Notes: generated by a model not told the origin, from the sequence alone. Shown: positions 29,819 through 40,725, counted from the stretch's first letter. The stretch: 64,000 bases of DNA from CAVVIO01 sp963748095 (GCA_963748095.1 CAVVIO010000069.1:62001-126000), one strand, 5' to 3'. Program-made: numbers and translations.

Positions 29819-32528
29819 CTATCTTAAAGCTGCCTGTGCAGCGGCTAAGCGGGCAATGGGAACACGGAAGGGAGAACAACTTACGTAGTTCATACCTACT
29901 TTGTGGCAAAACTCTATTGAACTGGGTTCACCACCATGTTCGCCGCAAATACCAACTTTTAGTTTTGGTCTTGTGCTACGGCCTTTATTTATCCCGATCT
30001 CAACCAACTGGCCAACACCTTCCTGATCGAGTACCTGGAAAGGATCGTTTTTCAGAATTCCTTTCTTTAAATAAACAGGCAGGAATTTACCGGCATCGTC
30101 TCTTGAATAGCCAAAGGCCATCTGGGTTAAATCATTTGTTCCGAATGAGAAGAATTCAGCTATTTCAGCAATTTCATCAGCTGTAATTGCAGCCCTTGGT
30201 ATTTCAATCATCGTACCAACCAGGTATTCTATTTTATCATTCTTTTCAGCAAAAACCTTATTGATGGTAGACCGGACAATCTCTTCCTGAAGTTTCAGTT
30301 CCTTTACTACACCTACCAGGGGAATCATAATTTCCGGAAAAGTGGTTACACCTTCAGCCTTCAATTCAAGGGCTGCCTCGATAATTGCACGTGCCTGCAT
30401 TTCAGTGATCTCAGGATAAGTATTTCCCAACCGGCAACCTCTATGTCCCAGCATGGGATTAAACTCATGTAGATCTTCCACTTTTTGCTTTAACCTTTTC
30501 AACGGAAATACCCATTTCTTCAGCCATTTCCTTTTGGTTAGCTTCTTCATGAGGTACAAACTCATGCAATGGCGGATCGAGCAAACGTACTGTTACAGGC
30601 AAGCCGTCCATGGCCCTGAAAACATCTTTAAAATCTTTACGCTGGATGGGTAACAGTTTTTCCAATGCTTTTCTTCTTCCCTGTTCATCGTCGGCAAGGA
30701 TCATTTCACGCATTGCTTTAATACGAACTCCTTCGAAAAACATATGTTCGGTACGGCAAAGGCCAATTCCCTGTGCCCCGAATTTACGGGCCACTTTTGC
30801 ATCATTTTCTGTTTCGGCATTGGTTCTTACCTGCAATTTTCTGTATTTATCAGCCAGGTCCATAATAGTACCAAAGTCTCCACTTAATTCTGGATTGATA
30901 GTATCTATTTTTCCTTCATAAACTTCACCGGTTGAACCGTTAAGTGATATCCAGTCGCCTTCTTTAAGAGAAATACCACCTGCTTTCAGGGTTCTGGTTT
31001 TATAATCGATTACGCAACTACCGGCACCGGATACACAGCATTTACCCATACCCCGGGCTACTACCGCAGCATGTGAAGTCATTCCTCCACGGGCGGTTAG
31101 AATACCTTTTGCAATGTGCATACCTTCCAGATCTTCCGGAGATGTTTCGATACGTACAAGTATACTGTTAGGATAATTTTTAGCTTCGTCAGCGAAGAAA
31201 ACAATCTGGCCGGTTGCTGCACCCGGTGATGCTGGTAATCCTTTTGAAATTACGTTGGCCCTTGAAATGGCCCCCTTTTCAAATACAGGGTGTAATAACT
31301 CATCCAGCTTATTGGGTTCCTGACGTAAAATGGCAGTTTTTTCATCGATAATGCCGTCGCGCAGCATATCCATAGCGATTTTTACCATAGCGCCTCCGGT
31401 ACGTTTTCCGTTACGTGTTTGCAGTAACCATAATTTCTCATCCTGCATGGTGAATTCAAGATCCTGCATATCTTTATAATGCTTTTCCAGTTTTTCCTGG
31501 GTAGCAAATAATTCTTTGTAAACTCCGGGCATTGCTTCTTCAAGTGAAGGGAATTTAGATGCCCTTTCTTCTTCGGAAACTCCTGCAAGTTTAGCCCATC
31601 GCAATGAACCTTCTTTGGTTATTTGCTGGGGTGTGCGAACTCCTGCAACAACATCTTCACCCTGGGCATTGATAAGGTATTCACCGTTGAAGAGATTTTC
31701 ACCGGTAGCAGCGTCGCGGGTAAAAGCAACACCTGTTCCTGATTTATTTCCCATATTACCGAATACCATTGCCTGAACGTTAACGGCAGTTCCCCATTCT
31801 TCAGGTATCTGGCTAAGGGCTCTGTAATAGATTGCTCTTGGATTCATCCAACTATCAAATACAGCAGCGATAGCGCCCCATAATTGTTCCCATGGATCCG
31901 TCGGAAAATCTTTTCCGGTTTGCTTTTTTACTGCAGCTTTGAATTTTACAACCAATTCCTTTAAATCCTCAACATCAAGGTCTGTATCGTTTTGAACACC
32001 TTTTGCTTCTTTTACTTCATCCATGATAGCTTCAAAAGGATCGATATCTTCTTTTGATTCAGGTTTCAGGCCAAGAACTACGTCCCCATACATTTGAATA
32101 AACCTGCGGTAAGAATCCCATGCAAACCTTTCATTACCCGATTTTTTGGCGATCCCGATAACAGCTTCGTCGTTTAATCCCAGGTTTAACACGGTGTCCA
32201 TCATACCAGGCATCGATACACGGGCTCCGGAACGGACAGATACAAGCAATGGATTTTCCTTGTCGCCAAATTTGAAATTCATAATTTTTTCAATGTGAGC
32301 AACTGCTGCTTCCACATCTTTTTTGAGTAATGCGACTACTTTTTCTTTACCAACCTGGTTGTATTCTGTACAAACATCGGCTGTGATGGTGAAACCAGGG
32401 GGAACCGGTACACCAATTCGGTTCATTTCAGCAAGGTTTGCTCCTTTACCACCAAGGAGATTTTTCATATCAGCTTTACCTTCGGCTTGTTTATTACCAA
32501 AAGTATATACACGTTTTACTTCAGACAT
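29819..32528 (-). CDS. ppdK: pyruvate, phosphate dikinase, apparent frameshift
   Basis: Interconverts pyruvate, ATP and Pi with PEP, AMP and PPi. The frame from 32528 breaks after VEKVKAK; the protein resumes in another frame as VEDLHEFNPMLGHRG. An extra base in the five-T run at 30482-30486 explains it, and removal restores about 902 residues, the normal size. Domains: ATP-grasp (LLGGKGANLAEMN, SGARVSMPGMMDTVLNLG), phosphohistidine domain GGMTSHAAVVARGMGKCCV with catalytic His, and the PEP-binding barrel (GLCRTEHMFF, LGHRGCRLG, SFGTNDLTQ, CGEHGG). Likely a sequence error. With pyk and pckA near, PEP metabolism is concentrated here. Confidence 0.93.
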
Positions 32529-32660
32529 TGTTTATTGTTTTATTATAATGATTAATAATAACTGTGAATTGTCATTTTTTTCAAAGGGATCAAAGGTATT
32601 AAAAAAATTGTTAGATTAGTGACTACAGCTCATTAAAATATGTTAACTGAATGTATATGT

Positions 32661-33563
32661 TCATTTTGAACGCGGATGAAAACGGATAATGGCATCCCGG
32701 AGAAATTCCCGGTCAATATGGGTGTATATTTCAGTAGTAAGAATCGATTCGTGACCAAGCATTTCCTGAACGGCTCTCAGATCAGCTCCTCCTTCAATGA
32801 GATGTGATGCAAAAGAATGACGAAACGTATGTGGACTAATAACGCGCTTCAGATTAATTTTTTCAGCCAGTTGGCGAATAATGGTAAAGATCATTACCCG
32901 CGTTAATTTTTTACCCCTGCGATTCAGAAAAACAATATTCTCACTTTCTTTTTCTATTTTAATATGATTCCGGTTCTGCTCGAAATAGTAATTAATTTCT
33001 TTTATAGCCTTTCGGCCTATGGGGACCAACCTTTCTTTATCACCTTTACCAGTCACTTTTATAAATCCCTGGTCGAAGTATAATTCCGAAATTTTAAGGT
33101 TTGTGAGTTCCGATACTCTCAGACCACATCCATAAAGTGTTTCAATAATTGCTTTATTCCGTTGACCTTCCGGTTTACTCAAGTCGATAGCAGCTACCAG
33201 CTGGTCAATTTCACTTACAGATAACACTTCGGGTAGTTTGCGCCCTACTTTTGGTGATTCGAGTAATGCCGTAGGATCATGATCAATTTTTTCTTCCAGA
33301 ATCAGAAATTTAAAAAATGATTTTAATCCGGAGATAATTCTGGCCTGGGTGCGGGCGCTCATTCCAAGTTCAGAAATCCAGGTGATGAATTGTCTCAAAT
33401 GTTGCAGTTCAATTAGTTCTGGAGATAAATCAGGATTATAATATTCGATAAATTGAATTAATTTATCGATGTCGGTAAGATAGGCATCAACAGAATTAAC
33501 GGAAAGAGATTTTTCGATCATTAGAAAAGACCGGTACTCTTTAACTTGTTCTGTCCAATTCAT
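32661..33563 (-). CDS. xerD: site-specific tyrosine recombinase XerD
   Basis: Resolves chromosome dimers at dif with XerC. 300 residues: N-terminal SAM-like core-binding domain (1-90) and C-terminal catalytic domain with Arg in YGCGLRVSELTNL, Lys in KVTGKGDKERLVP, HTFRHSFASHLIEGGADLRA (His-x-x-Arg) and the nucleophile Tyr in TTEIYTHID. The length and sequence fit housekeeping XerD and not an integrase; there is no mobile element around it. Divergent from pyk. Confidence 0.93.
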   Translation of the reverse strand: MNWTEQVKEYRSFLMIEKSLSVNSVDAYLTDIDKLIQFIEYYNPDLSPELIELQHLRQFITWISELGMSARTQARIISGLKSFFKFLILEEKIDHDPTALLESPKVGRKLPEVLSVSEIDQLVAAIDLSKPEGQRNKAIIETLYGCGLRVSELTNLKISELYFDQGFIKVTGKGDKERLVPIGRKAIKEINYYFEQNRNHIKIEKESENIVFLNRRGKKLTRVMIFTIIRQLAEKINLKRVISPHTFRHSFASHLIEGGADLRAVQEMLGHESILTTEIYTHIDREFLRDAIIRFHPRSK

Positions 33564-33582
33564 TATTTTATTTGAGTTTTTT

Positions 33583-33614
33583 ATTGCCGGTTAATACTTT
33601 TCCATATACTTTTG
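33583..33614 (+). promoter_or_regulatory. candidate pyk promoter
   Basis: ATTG at 33583-33586 and TACTTTTG at 33607-33614 (a full TAnnTTTG match) are separated by 20 bases. Transcription would begin about 60 bases before the pyk ATG. Confidence 0.5.
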
Positions 33615-33683
33615 CAAACTTTTTGGGAGATAATGTTCTAAATTTAATCTTCGATACAAAACAAACAAATTTAAGGTAACAAT

Positions 33684-35099
33684 ATGAGAAAAAAGACAAA
33701 AATAGTAGCTACCATATCTGACCTGAAATGTGATGTTGAATTTATCCGGGAATTGTATGAGGCTGGTATGAATGTGGTGCGGCTGAACACGGCCCATCAG
33801 ACCATTGAAGATACCTTAAGGATTGTTAATAATGTAAGGCAAGTTTCAAACAATATAGCACTTCTGTTGGATACAAAAGGTCCTGAAATTCGAACAACAC
33901 CTTCACCTAATAATCTGGCTGTTAAATCCGGTGATGTATTGAAACTGAAAGGTGATCGTAATAAACCATCGGATGAGCAATTTATTTATGTAGATCATTC
34001 AGGTTTTGTAAAGGATATTTCCGTGGATGACCACATACTTATAGATGACGGTGATATTGAATTGTTGGTTACAGGGAAGAAAGAAGATTATCTGATATGC
34101 ACAGTACAGAACGATGGTATAATAAAGGGTCGTAAAAGCGTAAATGTCCCCAATCAGAAATTTTCGCTACCTGCGCTGAGTAAAAAGGACAGGGAATATA
34201 TTGAATTTGCCATAGAACAGGATATCGATTTTATTGCCCATTCATTTGTTCGCAGCAGAACGGATGTACTCGAAATAAAAAAGATACTGGAAGCAAAAAA
34301 ATCGAATGTGAAGATTATTGCCAAGATAGAAAACCAGGAAGGCGTAGATAATATTGATGATATTCTTGAAGAAGTATATGGTATAATGGTTGCACGGGGT
34401 GATCTGGCGATAGAGATTCCTTATGAAAGAATTCCGGGGATTCAGAAGAAAATAATAAATAAATGTATTATAGCCAGGAAACCTGTTATTATTGCCACGC
34501 AGATGTTGCATTCGATGATCGATAATCCACGGCCAACCCGTGCAGAGGTTACCGATGTAGCAAATGCAATATACAGCACAACCGATGCTATTATGTTAAG
34601 TGGTGAAACTGCTTATGGTAGTTACCCTGTGGAAGCGGTAAATACAATGTCCAGGATCGCTGTTGAAGTGGAGAAGAGCAGAGGAGATTTTCATAAAACC
34701 CCGATGACTGTTCTGAGTAGTAAAATTTCAGCATACTTAACAAAATCAGCCGTTGAAGCTTCGATTAAGTTGAATACCAAAGCAATTATTGTTGATACAA
34801 CTACCGGACGTACCATAAGAAATATCGCAGGTTTCAGAGGGAAAAAGCCTATTTATGCCCAGTGTTATAACCAGCGGGTAGTTAGAGAGCTTGCCCTGTC
34901 ATTCGGAGTTTTTCCCAATTATCTGAATGATGAAGAATCAAAAGATTTTATCAAGGTTTCATTAGCCCGACTGCTGGATAAGAGTCTTCTTAAAACGGAA
35001 GATATAGTTGTGGTTTTGGGAGGGAATTTCGGCAGGAATTATGGAGCATCGTTTATTGAAATCAGCTCTGTGGAAAATTTGCTTAATGAAGAATGTTAG
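33684..35099 (+). CDS. pyk: pyruvate kinase
   Basis: Converts PEP and ADP to pyruvate and ATP. 471 residues with the N-terminal barrel start KIVATISDLKCDVEFIREL, NTAHQTIED (in place of the more usual NFSHG), LLDTKGPEIRT, the B domain, the catalytic IIAKIENQEGVDNIDDI, MVARGDLAIEIP and the potassium-site region ATQMLHSM-PTRAEVTDVANA. The C-terminal domain is present. It starts with ATG after a good promoter. Confidence 0.96.
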   Translation: MRKKTKIVATISDLKCDVEFIRELYEAGMNVVRLNTAHQTIEDTLRIVNNVRQVSNNIALLLDTKGPEIRTTPSPNNLAVKSGDVLKLKGDRNKPSDEQFIYVDHSGFVKDISVDDHILIDDGDIELLVTGKKEDYLICTVQNDGIIKGRKSVNVPNQKFSLPALSKKDREYIEFAIEQDIDFIAHSFVRSRTDVLEIKKILEAKKSNVKIIAKIENQEGVDNIDDILEEVYGIMVARGDLAIEIPYERIPGIQKKIINKCIIARKPVIIATQMLHSMIDNPRPTRAEVTDVANAIYSTTDAIMLSGETAYGSYPVEAVNTMSRIAVEVEKSRGDFHKTPMTVLSSKISAYLTKSAVEASIKLNTKAIIVDTTTGRTIRNIAGFRGKKPIYAQCYNQRVVRELALSFGVFPNYLNDEESKDFIKVSLARLLDKSLLKTEDIVVVLGGNFGRNYGASFIEISSVENLLNEEC

Positions 35100-35325
35100 G
35101 TTAATCTTAGATTGTTATCAGGATTCTTGTAACAAGCCTTTTTGTGAGGTTTAATATATTAGAGTTTAGATTTAACCGAAATTACATCGTAGACAGTTGT
35201 TCTTGTTTGTTCTGAATTGTAACTTTAAAAAATTCTTTAACTTTTCGGGAATTAAAATTCATATGTTTTAAAGCAGTGTAATTTGAAATTTATTGTTTAA
35301 TTTCCCATCCTTATTTCACTTTCAA

Positions 35326-35829
35326 ATGACGGCTATTTTTACGGTTAGTTTAAAAATGATGCTGGCGATGGGAATGTTCCTGCATCCCGTCCACGTTTCT
35401 GTCACAAACATCAATGTTGATGTGAACAATAAAAAAATTGAATATTCAGTCAAGCTCTTTCAGGATGATCTTTCGGCATTAATTTATCATTATTATACCA
35501 TCAACCTTACTTTCGATAAGGAGAATGATTTAACCGAAAAACAATACCAGGTGATTAACGAATATATTGCAGCAACTTTAAATATTAAAGTAAATAATAA
35601 ATCCATATCCGATCTTAATTTTCAGAAAAAAGAACTGAATGAAGGAGGTATCTGGCTCTATTATTCGGGCACCTGGAAAGATAAAGAAATCAAAACCATT
35701 GCTATTAAAAACCAGTTAATGATCGATTTTTTTTTCGATCAGAATAATATGGTTATTCTTGGTGTAAACGGAAAGGAGAATGGATATATGTTTAATAGTT
35801 CTACAACGGATAAAACAATTAAATTGTAA
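35326..35829 (+). CDS. DUF6702-like small exported protein
   Basis: About 167 residues from the ATG at 35326. An in-frame TTG at 35293 would add 11 residues but leaves a poorer signal sequence. The N-terminus is hydrophobic, ending in FLHPVHVSVTNI, and the HPVHVSVT pattern followed by beta-rich sequence (KKIEYSVKLFQDDL) matches the DUF6702 family as I recall it in Bacteroidota. The function is unknown. It lies between pyk and the large adhesin-like gene. Confidence 0.7.
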   Translation: MTAIFTVSLKMMLAMGMFLHPVHVSVTNINVDVNNKKIEYSVKLFQDDLSALIYHYYTINLTFDKENDLTEKQYQVINEYIAATLNIKVNNKSISDLNFQKKELNEGGIWLYYSGTWKDKEIKTIAIKNQLMIDFFFDQNNMVILGVNGKENGYMFNSSTTDKTIKL

Positions 35830-35884
35830 TTTTAAGCATATAAAAAAAGCATTCTTTCATAAATGATATATTAACTTTGTGTTA

Positions 35885-38491
35885 ATGAAGAAAGTTTATT
35901 TACAGATATTATTATTATTTTTTATATCCCGGATCTCATATTGCACACACAACAGGGCAGGGGAGATAACCTACAGGCAAATTTCGGCTCTTACTTTTGA
36001 GTTTACGGTTACAACATTTACCTATACACTGAGTCCGGCAAACCGAAATCAACTGATTGTAAACTGGGGTGATAATACATCTTCAATTGCTCCCCTTACC
36101 AACCGTACCACATTACCTGGCTATTATTATCACAATATATATGTTGCACAACATACATTTCCCGGTCCGGGCACCTATGTGGTGATGATGCAGGACCCAA
36201 ACCGTAATTTCGGTGTGCTGAATATTCCCAATTCGGTGAATACCGTATTTTCTATTGAAACTACTCTTATCATCAGTCCTTGGGTTGGTTATAACAATAC
36301 ACCCGAATTATTGAACTTTCCGATCGATAAAGCAGCATTACATCATGTATTTATACATAATCCTGCAGCTTTTGATATTGACGGTGACAGCATTTCATAT
36401 AAATTAACGACTTGTACGGGTGAAGACGGAAAACCGATACAGGGATATACATTGCCGGCCTATAGTGATTCGCTGACCCTGAATCCTGTAACCGGTGATC
36501 TGATCTGGGCTTCACCTGTCGACACCGGCATTTATAATATTGCCATGAACATTGAAGAGTGGCGTAATAAAATTAAAATTGGTAATATCGTCAGAGACAT
36601 GCAGATACAGGTAGTTAATACCAATGATAATCCACCTGTAAATCCTCCTTTAAATAATTATTGTGTAGAAGCGGGCGATACGGTGGAGTTTGCTGTTACC
36701 AGCACCGATCCTGACGGAGATCCGGTTGTTCAGTCCATGGTGGGAGGACCTTTCCAGATTGGCCCCGATACGGCTACTTTCGTTACCGATTCATCTGGTT
36801 ATGGTTTTGTAACCTCTACATTCAGATGGATTACCAGTTGTGAAAATGTGCGTAAACAACCTTATTATTTTGTCTTAAAGTCAGAAGATATAAATAATGA
36901 TGTTCAGTTAGTCGATATCTCCAATTTCTATATCAGGGTGCTTGGTAAACCTCCTGAAAATCTGCAGGCCAATCCGGCAAGTAACGAGATTACACTTACC
37001 TGGGATACTAAATCGTGCGGAGATGCAAATGGTTATAAAATATACCGTCGTGAGGGACCTTCCGATTTTATTCCGGACAGTTGCGAAAACGGAGTACCCG
37101 AATACACCGGTTACAAGCTCATCGATAAAGTTGCCGGTATAAATAATACTACCTATACGGATAACAATGCGGGAGAAGGACTTAGTCAGGGAATTGAGTA
37201 TTGTTATATTATCACTTATGATTATCCCGACGGCGGTGAAAGTTTTGCATCAAACGAGGCATGTGCAACACTTGTTCCCGGTTTGCCGGCAATTTTAAAT
37301 ACAAGTGTCACCAAAGTGGATGCAACAAACGGGGAGATCTATCTGTCGTGGATTAAGCCACGGGGGATAGACACAACAAAGGCTCCGGGACCTTATGTGT
37401 ACAGGATATTACGAAAACAAAACCTGAATGATAATTTTTCATTGCTTGATTCCATTGAAACAACAAATCTCAGCGATACGGTTTACCATGATACTCCATT
37501 AAACACAATACAATATCCCTATTATTATTCAGTTGAACTTTATAATAAAACTCCCGGTAACCGATTTTTGATAGGTACACCGGAGATTGCATCTTCTCTC
37601 TATCTGGATATTGTTCCTGCTGATAATCAGCTAACCCTGAATTTCAGAAAAAAAGTACCCTGGCTGAATACGGAATATATTGTTTACAAACTTAACGAAA
37701 CGACACAAAACTTCGATTCCATTGGCGTAACCACGAAAAATAATTTTATTGACGATCACCTGGCCAATGGGACTAAATACACGTACAAGGCAAAAAGCAT
37801 CGGATGGCGACCTGTCGACAGTCTTATTTTTAATAATCAGAACCTGTCACATATAGCATCCGGTATTCCTATCGATACTGTAGCACCCTGCCCACCGGTC
37901 CTTTTCGTTGAATCGCATTGCGATAGTATGTACAACCAGCTTAACTGGACAAATCCGAATCATTCGTGTGCAAATGATGTGGTGAAATACAATATTTATT
38001 ATTCACCCACAATAGCAGATAATTTACCATTGCTCGACAGTATTAAATCACCGGATGATACTTCTTATATTCACAGGCCGGTAGAAACCCTTGCCGGATG
38101 TTATTATGTTACAGCAGTCGATTCCTTTGGTAATGAAAGTTTGCCATCGGGTAAACAATGTGTTGACAATTGTCTGTTTTACGATCTGCCGAATGTATTT
38201 TCCCCCAATGGCGATAATGTAAATGATATTTACGTGGCAATGAATCTTAATAATTATGTTAAGAAAGTAAATATGAAAATATATAGCCGATGGGGGCAAT
38301 TGGTTTTCCAGACTGAAGACCCTTTGATCAACTGGGATGGTAAGGATATGAAATCCAAAAAACTGGTATCTCCGGGGGTATATTACTATGTCTGCGATGT
38401 ATATGAACCGAGGATAACTGGCCTCGAAGTAAGAAACATTGTTGGCTTCATCCATGTTTATACAGGAAAAACTGCACCAAGATTAAATTGA
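35885..38491 (+). CDS. secreted protein with T9SS type B (gliding motility-associated) C-terminal domain
   Basis: 868 residues from the ATG at 35885, with an in-frame GTG at 35879 as alternative. The signal peptide (MKKVYLQILLLFFISRISYC) is followed by THNRAGEITYRQ, a start common in these surface proteins. The middle contains cadherin-like (about 140-260, DIDGDSISYKL) and fibronectin III-like modules (about 355-760). The last 85 residues, LPNVFSPNGDNVNDIYVA through SPGVYYYVCDV, form the gliding motility-associated C-terminal domain that directs type IX secretion and surface attachment. It is a probable surface adhesin or structural protein. The TPR gene downstream starts 2 bases after its stop. 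Confidence 0.92.
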   Translation: MKKVYLQILLLFFISRISYCTHNRAGEITYRQISALTFEFTVTTFTYTLSPANRNQLIVNWGDNTSSIAPLTNRTTLPGYYYHNIYVAQHTFPGPGTYVVMMQDPNRNFGVLNIPNSVNTVFSIETTLIISPWVGYNNTPELLNFPIDKAALHHVFIHNPAAFDIDGDSISYKLTTCTGEDGKPIQGYTLPAYSDSLTLNPVTGDLIWASPVDTGIYNIAMNIEEWRNKIKIGNIVRDMQIQVVNTNDNPPVNPPLNNYCVEAGDTVEFAVTSTDPDGDPVVQSMVGGPFQIGPDTATFVTDSSGYGFVTSTFRWITSCENVRKQPYYFVLKSEDINNDVQLVDISNFYIRVLGKPPENLQANPASNEITLTWDTKSCGDANGYKIYRREGPSDFIPDSCENGVPEYTGYKLIDKVAGINNTTYTDNNAGEGLSQGIEYCYIITYDYPDGGESFASNEACATLVPGLPAILNTSVTKVDATNGEIYLSWIKPRGIDTTKAPGPYVYRILRKQNLNDNFSLLDSIETTNLSDTVYHDTPLNTIQYPYYYSVELYNKTPGNRFLIGTPEIASSLYLDIVPADNQLTLNFRKKVPWLNTEYIVYKLNETTQNFDSIGVTTKNNFIDDHLANGTKYTYKAKSIGWRPVDSLIFNNQNLSHIASGIPIDTVAPCPPVLFVESHCDSMYNQLNWTNPNHSCANDVVKYNIYYSPTIADNLPLLDSIKSPDDTSYIHRPVETLAGCYYVTAVDSFGNESLPSGKQCVDNCLFYDLPNVFSPNGDNVNDIYVAMNLNNYVKKVNMKIYSRWGQLVFQTEDPLINWDGKDMKSKKLVSPGVYYYVCDVYEPRITGLEVRNIVGFIHVYTGKTAPRLN

Positions 38492-38493
38492 TT

Positions 38494-39693
38494 ATGAAAT
38501 TGCTATCCTTCATATTATCATTTTTAGCCTGCGCTGTTACCTATTCTCAGGAACCTGATTTACTATATCTCAAAGGGGTTGTTGCTTTGCAGAAAAAGGA
38601 ATACCCTCAAGCAATCGGTTTGTTAAATCAAGTGGCTGCTAATGAAAAAGGTAATGCAGCTTTTTATCTCAACAGGGGAGAAGCATATTTCCTGACGGGA
38701 GAATATGATAAAGCCCTTTCCGACTTTAATAAGTCAAATAATCTTCGTTCCGACTATGCCGACCTTTGGCTGGCCAAAGCTTATTCGCAGATGAATAAAC
38801 CTCAGTTAGCAGTTGGTTTTCTAAAGAAACATCTCGGCTCGGTTTATCGGGTGGATGAGAGCAGTATTAAACAAGATCCGGCGTTTGATAAAATTCAGAA
38901 CAGTAATGAATGGTTCGAGCTATGGCAAAAGGACTGGTATCCTGCTGATGTGAAATCAGTTGAAGAGGCAAAATTATTGCTGGCTGGTAATCATACAGGC
39001 AGGGCGATGCAACTGGTTGATAATGCAATGGCATCCGATCCTTCCAGTACCGGACTGAAGGCTGTTAAAGCTCAGATATATCTTGAGCAGGGGAATAACA
39101 AGGGTGCAATGTCATTAATGAACCAGGTGTTAGATAAGGTAAGAGATAATGCCGGGTATTATGCATTGAGAGCGAAAGTATTTTCAGCACAACAGGATTA
39201 CGATGCTGCCGTGAAGGATTATAACAGGGCCATCGGTTTGGAACCGGAAGTATTTAATTACTACCTTGACCGGTCAGGGGCATATTTGCAAAAGGGAGAT
39301 TACAATGCTGCATTGAACGATGCCTCTCTTTATCTGAATTTGTTTAGCGATGATCCAAAAGCGATCGAAATGAAAGCCGAAATACTCATGAGAAAGGGGA
39401 GCGCCGTTGATGCTTTACCTTATCTTACAAAAAATATCAAAAATGATCCATCGAAACCTGCTTATTTTAAAGCCAGGGGAGACGCTTATATGCAGACAAA
39501 AACATATTCTTATGCTATAAAGGATTATTCCATGGCGCTCGATTTAGATCCTACGGATAGTGAAACCTACCTGAATAAGGGATTAGCCCGATATTACATG
39601 GGAGATACCGAAGGAGCATGTTCTGACTGGAAAAAGGCCAAACGCTTTGGGAATATTCGTGCGCAGGAGTACCTGCTGAAATATTGCAAATAA
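38494..39693 (+). CDS. exported TPR-repeat protein
   Basis: About 399 residues from the ATG at 38494 (an in-frame TTG at 38488 overlaps the previous stop). A signal peptide (KLLSFILSFLACAVTYSQ) is followed by TPR units in two blocks, separated by a tryptophan-rich linker (NEWFELWQKDWYPADV). The last unit ends with GACSDWKKAKRFGN, as in the TPR protein at 5.5 kb. It is tightly linked (2-base gap) to the T9SS-cargo gene, so it is probably co-expressed and may assist the same envelope process. Specific function unknown. Confidence 0.85.
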   Translation: MKLLSFILSFLACAVTYSQEPDLLYLKGVVALQKKEYPQAIGLLNQVAANEKGNAAFYLNRGEAYFLTGEYDKALSDFNKSNNLRSDYADLWLAKAYSQMNKPQLAVGFLKKHLGSVYRVDESSIKQDPAFDKIQNSNEWFELWQKDWYPADVKSVEEAKLLLAGNHTGRAMQLVDNAMASDPSSTGLKAVKAQIYLEQGNNKGAMSLMNQVLDKVRDNAGYYALRAKVFSAQQDYDAAVKDYNRAIGLEPEVFNYYLDRSGAYLQKGDYNAALNDASLYLNLFSDDPKAIEMKAEILMRKGSAVDALPYLTKNIKNDPSKPAYFKARGDAYMQTKTYSYAIKDYSMALDLDPTDSETYLNKGLARYYMGDTEGACSDWKKAKRFGNIRAQEYLLKYCK

Positions 39694-39721
39694 ATCATCC
39701 GCAACAAATAACTAACGATTA

Positions 39722-40723
39722 TCAATTGCTACTATCATAGATCCTTGCAATTTTCTGTTCCTGCATCATCAGATCGGCCAATACAACAGCTGTGGCAGCT
39801 TCCAATACCACCGGAACGCGCAATGCAATGCAGGTATCATGTCTCCCTTCGATCTCGAGATCGGTCATTTCACCCGATTTGATATTGATGGTATGTTGTT
39901 TCTGATGCGTACTGGAGGTGGGTTTTACCGGCACCCGGAATACAAGGTCGTTTCCGTTACTGATTCCGCCATTGATACCGCCGGCATAATTTGTTCCTGT
40001 TTTCCCGTCGACGGATACCAGTTTATCGTTGTGCTCACTGCCTTTCATGCGGGCAGCGGCAAATCCCGAACCGAATTCAATACCTTTGATGGCGGGAATA
40101 GAAAATACCATATGGCTAATCACGGCTTCTGCCGAATCGAAAAATGGTTCTCCCAGTCCAACCGGCATATTTGCTGCCCTGCATTCAATAATTCCGCCGA
40201 TAGAATCCTGTTCTTCCATCGCTTTGTCAATCGCTTTCTCAATATCGACCGATCCGCCGACTTCCAGAATTTCAGCATTAACAGTCACCGGTTGTATCAG
40301 TTTTTTCGCAATAACTCCTGCAGCTACCAGCCCCAGGGTAAGCCGGCCTGAAAAATGTCCGCCGCCACGGTAATCCTCGAAACCGCCAAACTTTTTCATG
40401 GCTACAAAATCGGCATGACCGGGACGGGGTGTTTCGCGCAGCTGGGTGTAATCCCTTGAACGTGTATTGGTATTTTCGAATAATATGGTAATGGGCGCAC
40501 CGGTAGTCAGGTCGTTAAATATTCCGCTCGCAAATTTGGGAATATCTGCTTCCTTTCTCGGGGTGGTTCCCTTGGCTCCGCTGCGACGGCGGTTAAAATC
40601 ATCGATAAAGTCGTTGAATTTCACGGGTAATCCTGCCGGGCATCCGTCGATAACAACACCCAGGCCGTTACCATGCGATTCGCCGAATATGCTTACCCTG
40701 AATATTTTTCCGAAACTGTTCAT
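39722..40723 (-). CDS. aroC: chorismate synthase
   Basis: Last step to chorismate: reduced-FMN-dependent elimination of phosphate from EPSP. 333 residues, slightly short of the usual 350-360. Signatures are GESHGNGLGVVIDGCPAG, RRSGAKGTTPRKE, TRSRDYTQ, RPGHADF, GGGHFSGRLT and GGISNGNDLVF. It is the last gene of the aromatic operon, 2 bases after aroD. Confidence 0.97.
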   Translation of the reverse strand: MNSFGKIFRVSIFGESHGNGLGVVIDGCPAGLPVKFNDFIDDFNRRRSGAKGTTPRKEADIPKFASGIFNDLTTGAPITILFENTNTRSRDYTQLRETPRPGHADFVAMKKFGGFEDYRGGGHFSGRLTLGLVAAGVIAKKLIQPVTVNAEILEVGGSVDIEKAIDKAMEEQDSIGGIIECRAANMPVGLGEPFFDSAEAVISHMVFSIPAIKGIEFGSGFAAARMKGSEHNDKLVSVDGKTGTNYAGGINGGISNGNDLVFRVPVKPTSSTHQKQHTINIKSGEMTDLEIEGRHDTCIALRVPVVLEAATAVVLADLMMQEQKIARIYDSSN

Positions 40724-40725
40724 AT

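Noticed and set aside
29776..30186. Open frame opposite the end of ppdK
   Set aside because: It lies entirely over the conserved PEP-binding barrel of ppdK.
32661..33563. XerD-like recombinase as sign of an integrated element
   Set aside because: Length and motifs fit housekeeping XerD, and the neighbours are core metabolic genes with no attachment-site repeats.
35872..35879. TAACTTTG as promoter for the T9SS cargo gene
   Set aside because: It fits the -7 consensus but would start transcription at or beyond the start codon, and no -33 TTTG is present.
39839..40351. Long open frame antisense to aroC
   Set aside because: It overlaps a fully conserved chorismate synthase, has no recognisable motif and reflects the codon bias of the sense strand.
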